Below, one piece after another: positions 5,211 through 5,614 of a stretch of 5,614 nt of DNA (the stretch's first letter is position 1; every line of letters starts with the position of its first letter). The position numbers were made by a program, and so were the translations under genes. Location: the NCBI GenBank assembly GCA_035568375.1, contig DATMOG010000055.1:1-5614 (forward strand). Direction: 5' to 3'. The notes below the pieces were generated by a model. The model was not told the DNA's origin and ran no database searches. It was given only the letters and a program-made list of their open reading frames with translations. This DNA comes from JACDET01 sp035568375. GTDB taxonomy: Bacteria > Patescibacteriota > Microgenomatia > Levybacterales > UBA12049.

Positions 5211-5614
5211 ATTTTAGTGCGAGGACACCTGTCTGAAAAGGAGTTGCTTCAATGAGTTTCAATTTTACATGCGCATCTTTAAATAACCGTTTTCCACTTC
5301 CTAAAACAATCGGATAAACAAGAAGATGGAACTCATCAACCAATCCCAATTCCAATAAAAAGGTAACTAAGTGCCCACTGCCGGCAACCAAAATATCCTC
5401 TCCTTTTTCTTCTTTTAACTTAGCAATCTCAACGGCAATATTATCTTTAATAATATATGAATTGTTCCACTCGGCTTGTTTCAAAGTCTTTGAAACAACA
5501 TATTTTTTCATACTATTAAATTTATCAGAAAATTCATCACCGCTCCGATTAGGCCACGCTTTGGCAAAACCTTCATAGGTAACCCTTCCCAACAGTTGTG
5601 CATCCGCTGTTCGA
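5194..5614 (-). CDS. Dihydrofolate reductase / RibD C-terminal-like reductase, N-terminus beyond the window
   Basis: Partial: the frame stays open to the right edge and about 140 C-terminal residues are present. The first visible residues are RTADAQLLGRVTYEGFAKAWP, the counterpart of DTILFGRRTY in the neighbouring copy, so roughly 45 N-terminal residues are missing. A TTG at 5592 could be taken as a start but would remove the first strand; the coding sense upstream of it shows the gene is only truncated by the window. Other family marks are KYVVSKTL, ILVAGSGHL, LVDEFHLLVYPIVLGSGKRLF and the ending GVLALKYEPGK. It is a divergent paralogue of the following gene, which it overlaps, so the two are probably one transcript and might work on related substrates or as a heterodimer (inference). 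Confidence 0.9.
   Translation of the reverse strand, partial: RTADAQLLGRVTYEGFAKAWPNRSGDEFSDKFNSMKKYVVSKTLKQAEWNNSYIIKDNIAVEIAKLKEEKGEDILVAGSGHLVTFLLELGLVDEFHLLVYPIVLGSGKRLFKDAHVKLKLIEATPFQTGVLALKYEPGK

Overview
The window is an AT-rich bacterial segment with seven protein genes that I can support, one very short leader-peptide gene, and traces of two further reading frames at the left edge. A bacterial host is indicated by an L,D-transpeptidase (peptidoglycan cross-linking), sigma70-like promoter hexamers, a Shine-Dalgarno site before ilvN and a hairpin-plus-U-tract terminator. The two exported hypothetical proteins remind me of families I associate with Patescibacteria (CPR, perhaps Microgenomates). 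That placement is recollection and inference; it has not been tested by a search.

Left half, minus strand (positions 2406 down to 1): a branched-chain amino acid operon. A promoter at 2378-2406 drives a 15-residue leader peptide (2320-2367, MNTKIVQLIVILITH) in which 8 residues are Ile, Val or Leu, including six in a row. It is followed by competing RNA hairpins ending in an intrinsic terminator (2262-2288), then ilvB (acetohydroxyacid synthase catalytic subunit) and ilvN (regulatory subunit). This is a complete ribosome-mediated transcription attenuator and the most interesting object in the window. Beyond ilvN there is a possible 21-codon ORF whose stop overlaps (ATGA) the start of another frame that leaves the window, so the operon probably continues.

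Middle (2417-4616): a cell-envelope region. A membrane-anchored, Cys-containing protein of unknown function (minus strand) is transcribed divergently from an L,D-transpeptidase (plus strand). Five bases after the transpeptidase stop comes a second membrane-anchored protein with a Thr/Pro/Gln-rich linker and a C-terminal domain with one beta-propeller-like motif. All three have a single N-terminal membrane segment and most of the chain predicted outside.

Right end (4617-5614, minus strand): two overlapping tandem genes of the dihydrofolate reductase / RibD C-terminal-like family. The upstream copy is cut by the window edge. The stop of the plus-strand operon and the stop of this minus-strand pair abut with no spacer.

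No stretch longer than 300 bases lacks a gene. The two intergenic spaces (about 2256-2416 and 3092-3201) hold the attenuator and the divergent promoters. I saw no tRNA, rRNA, CRISPR array or insertion sequence.
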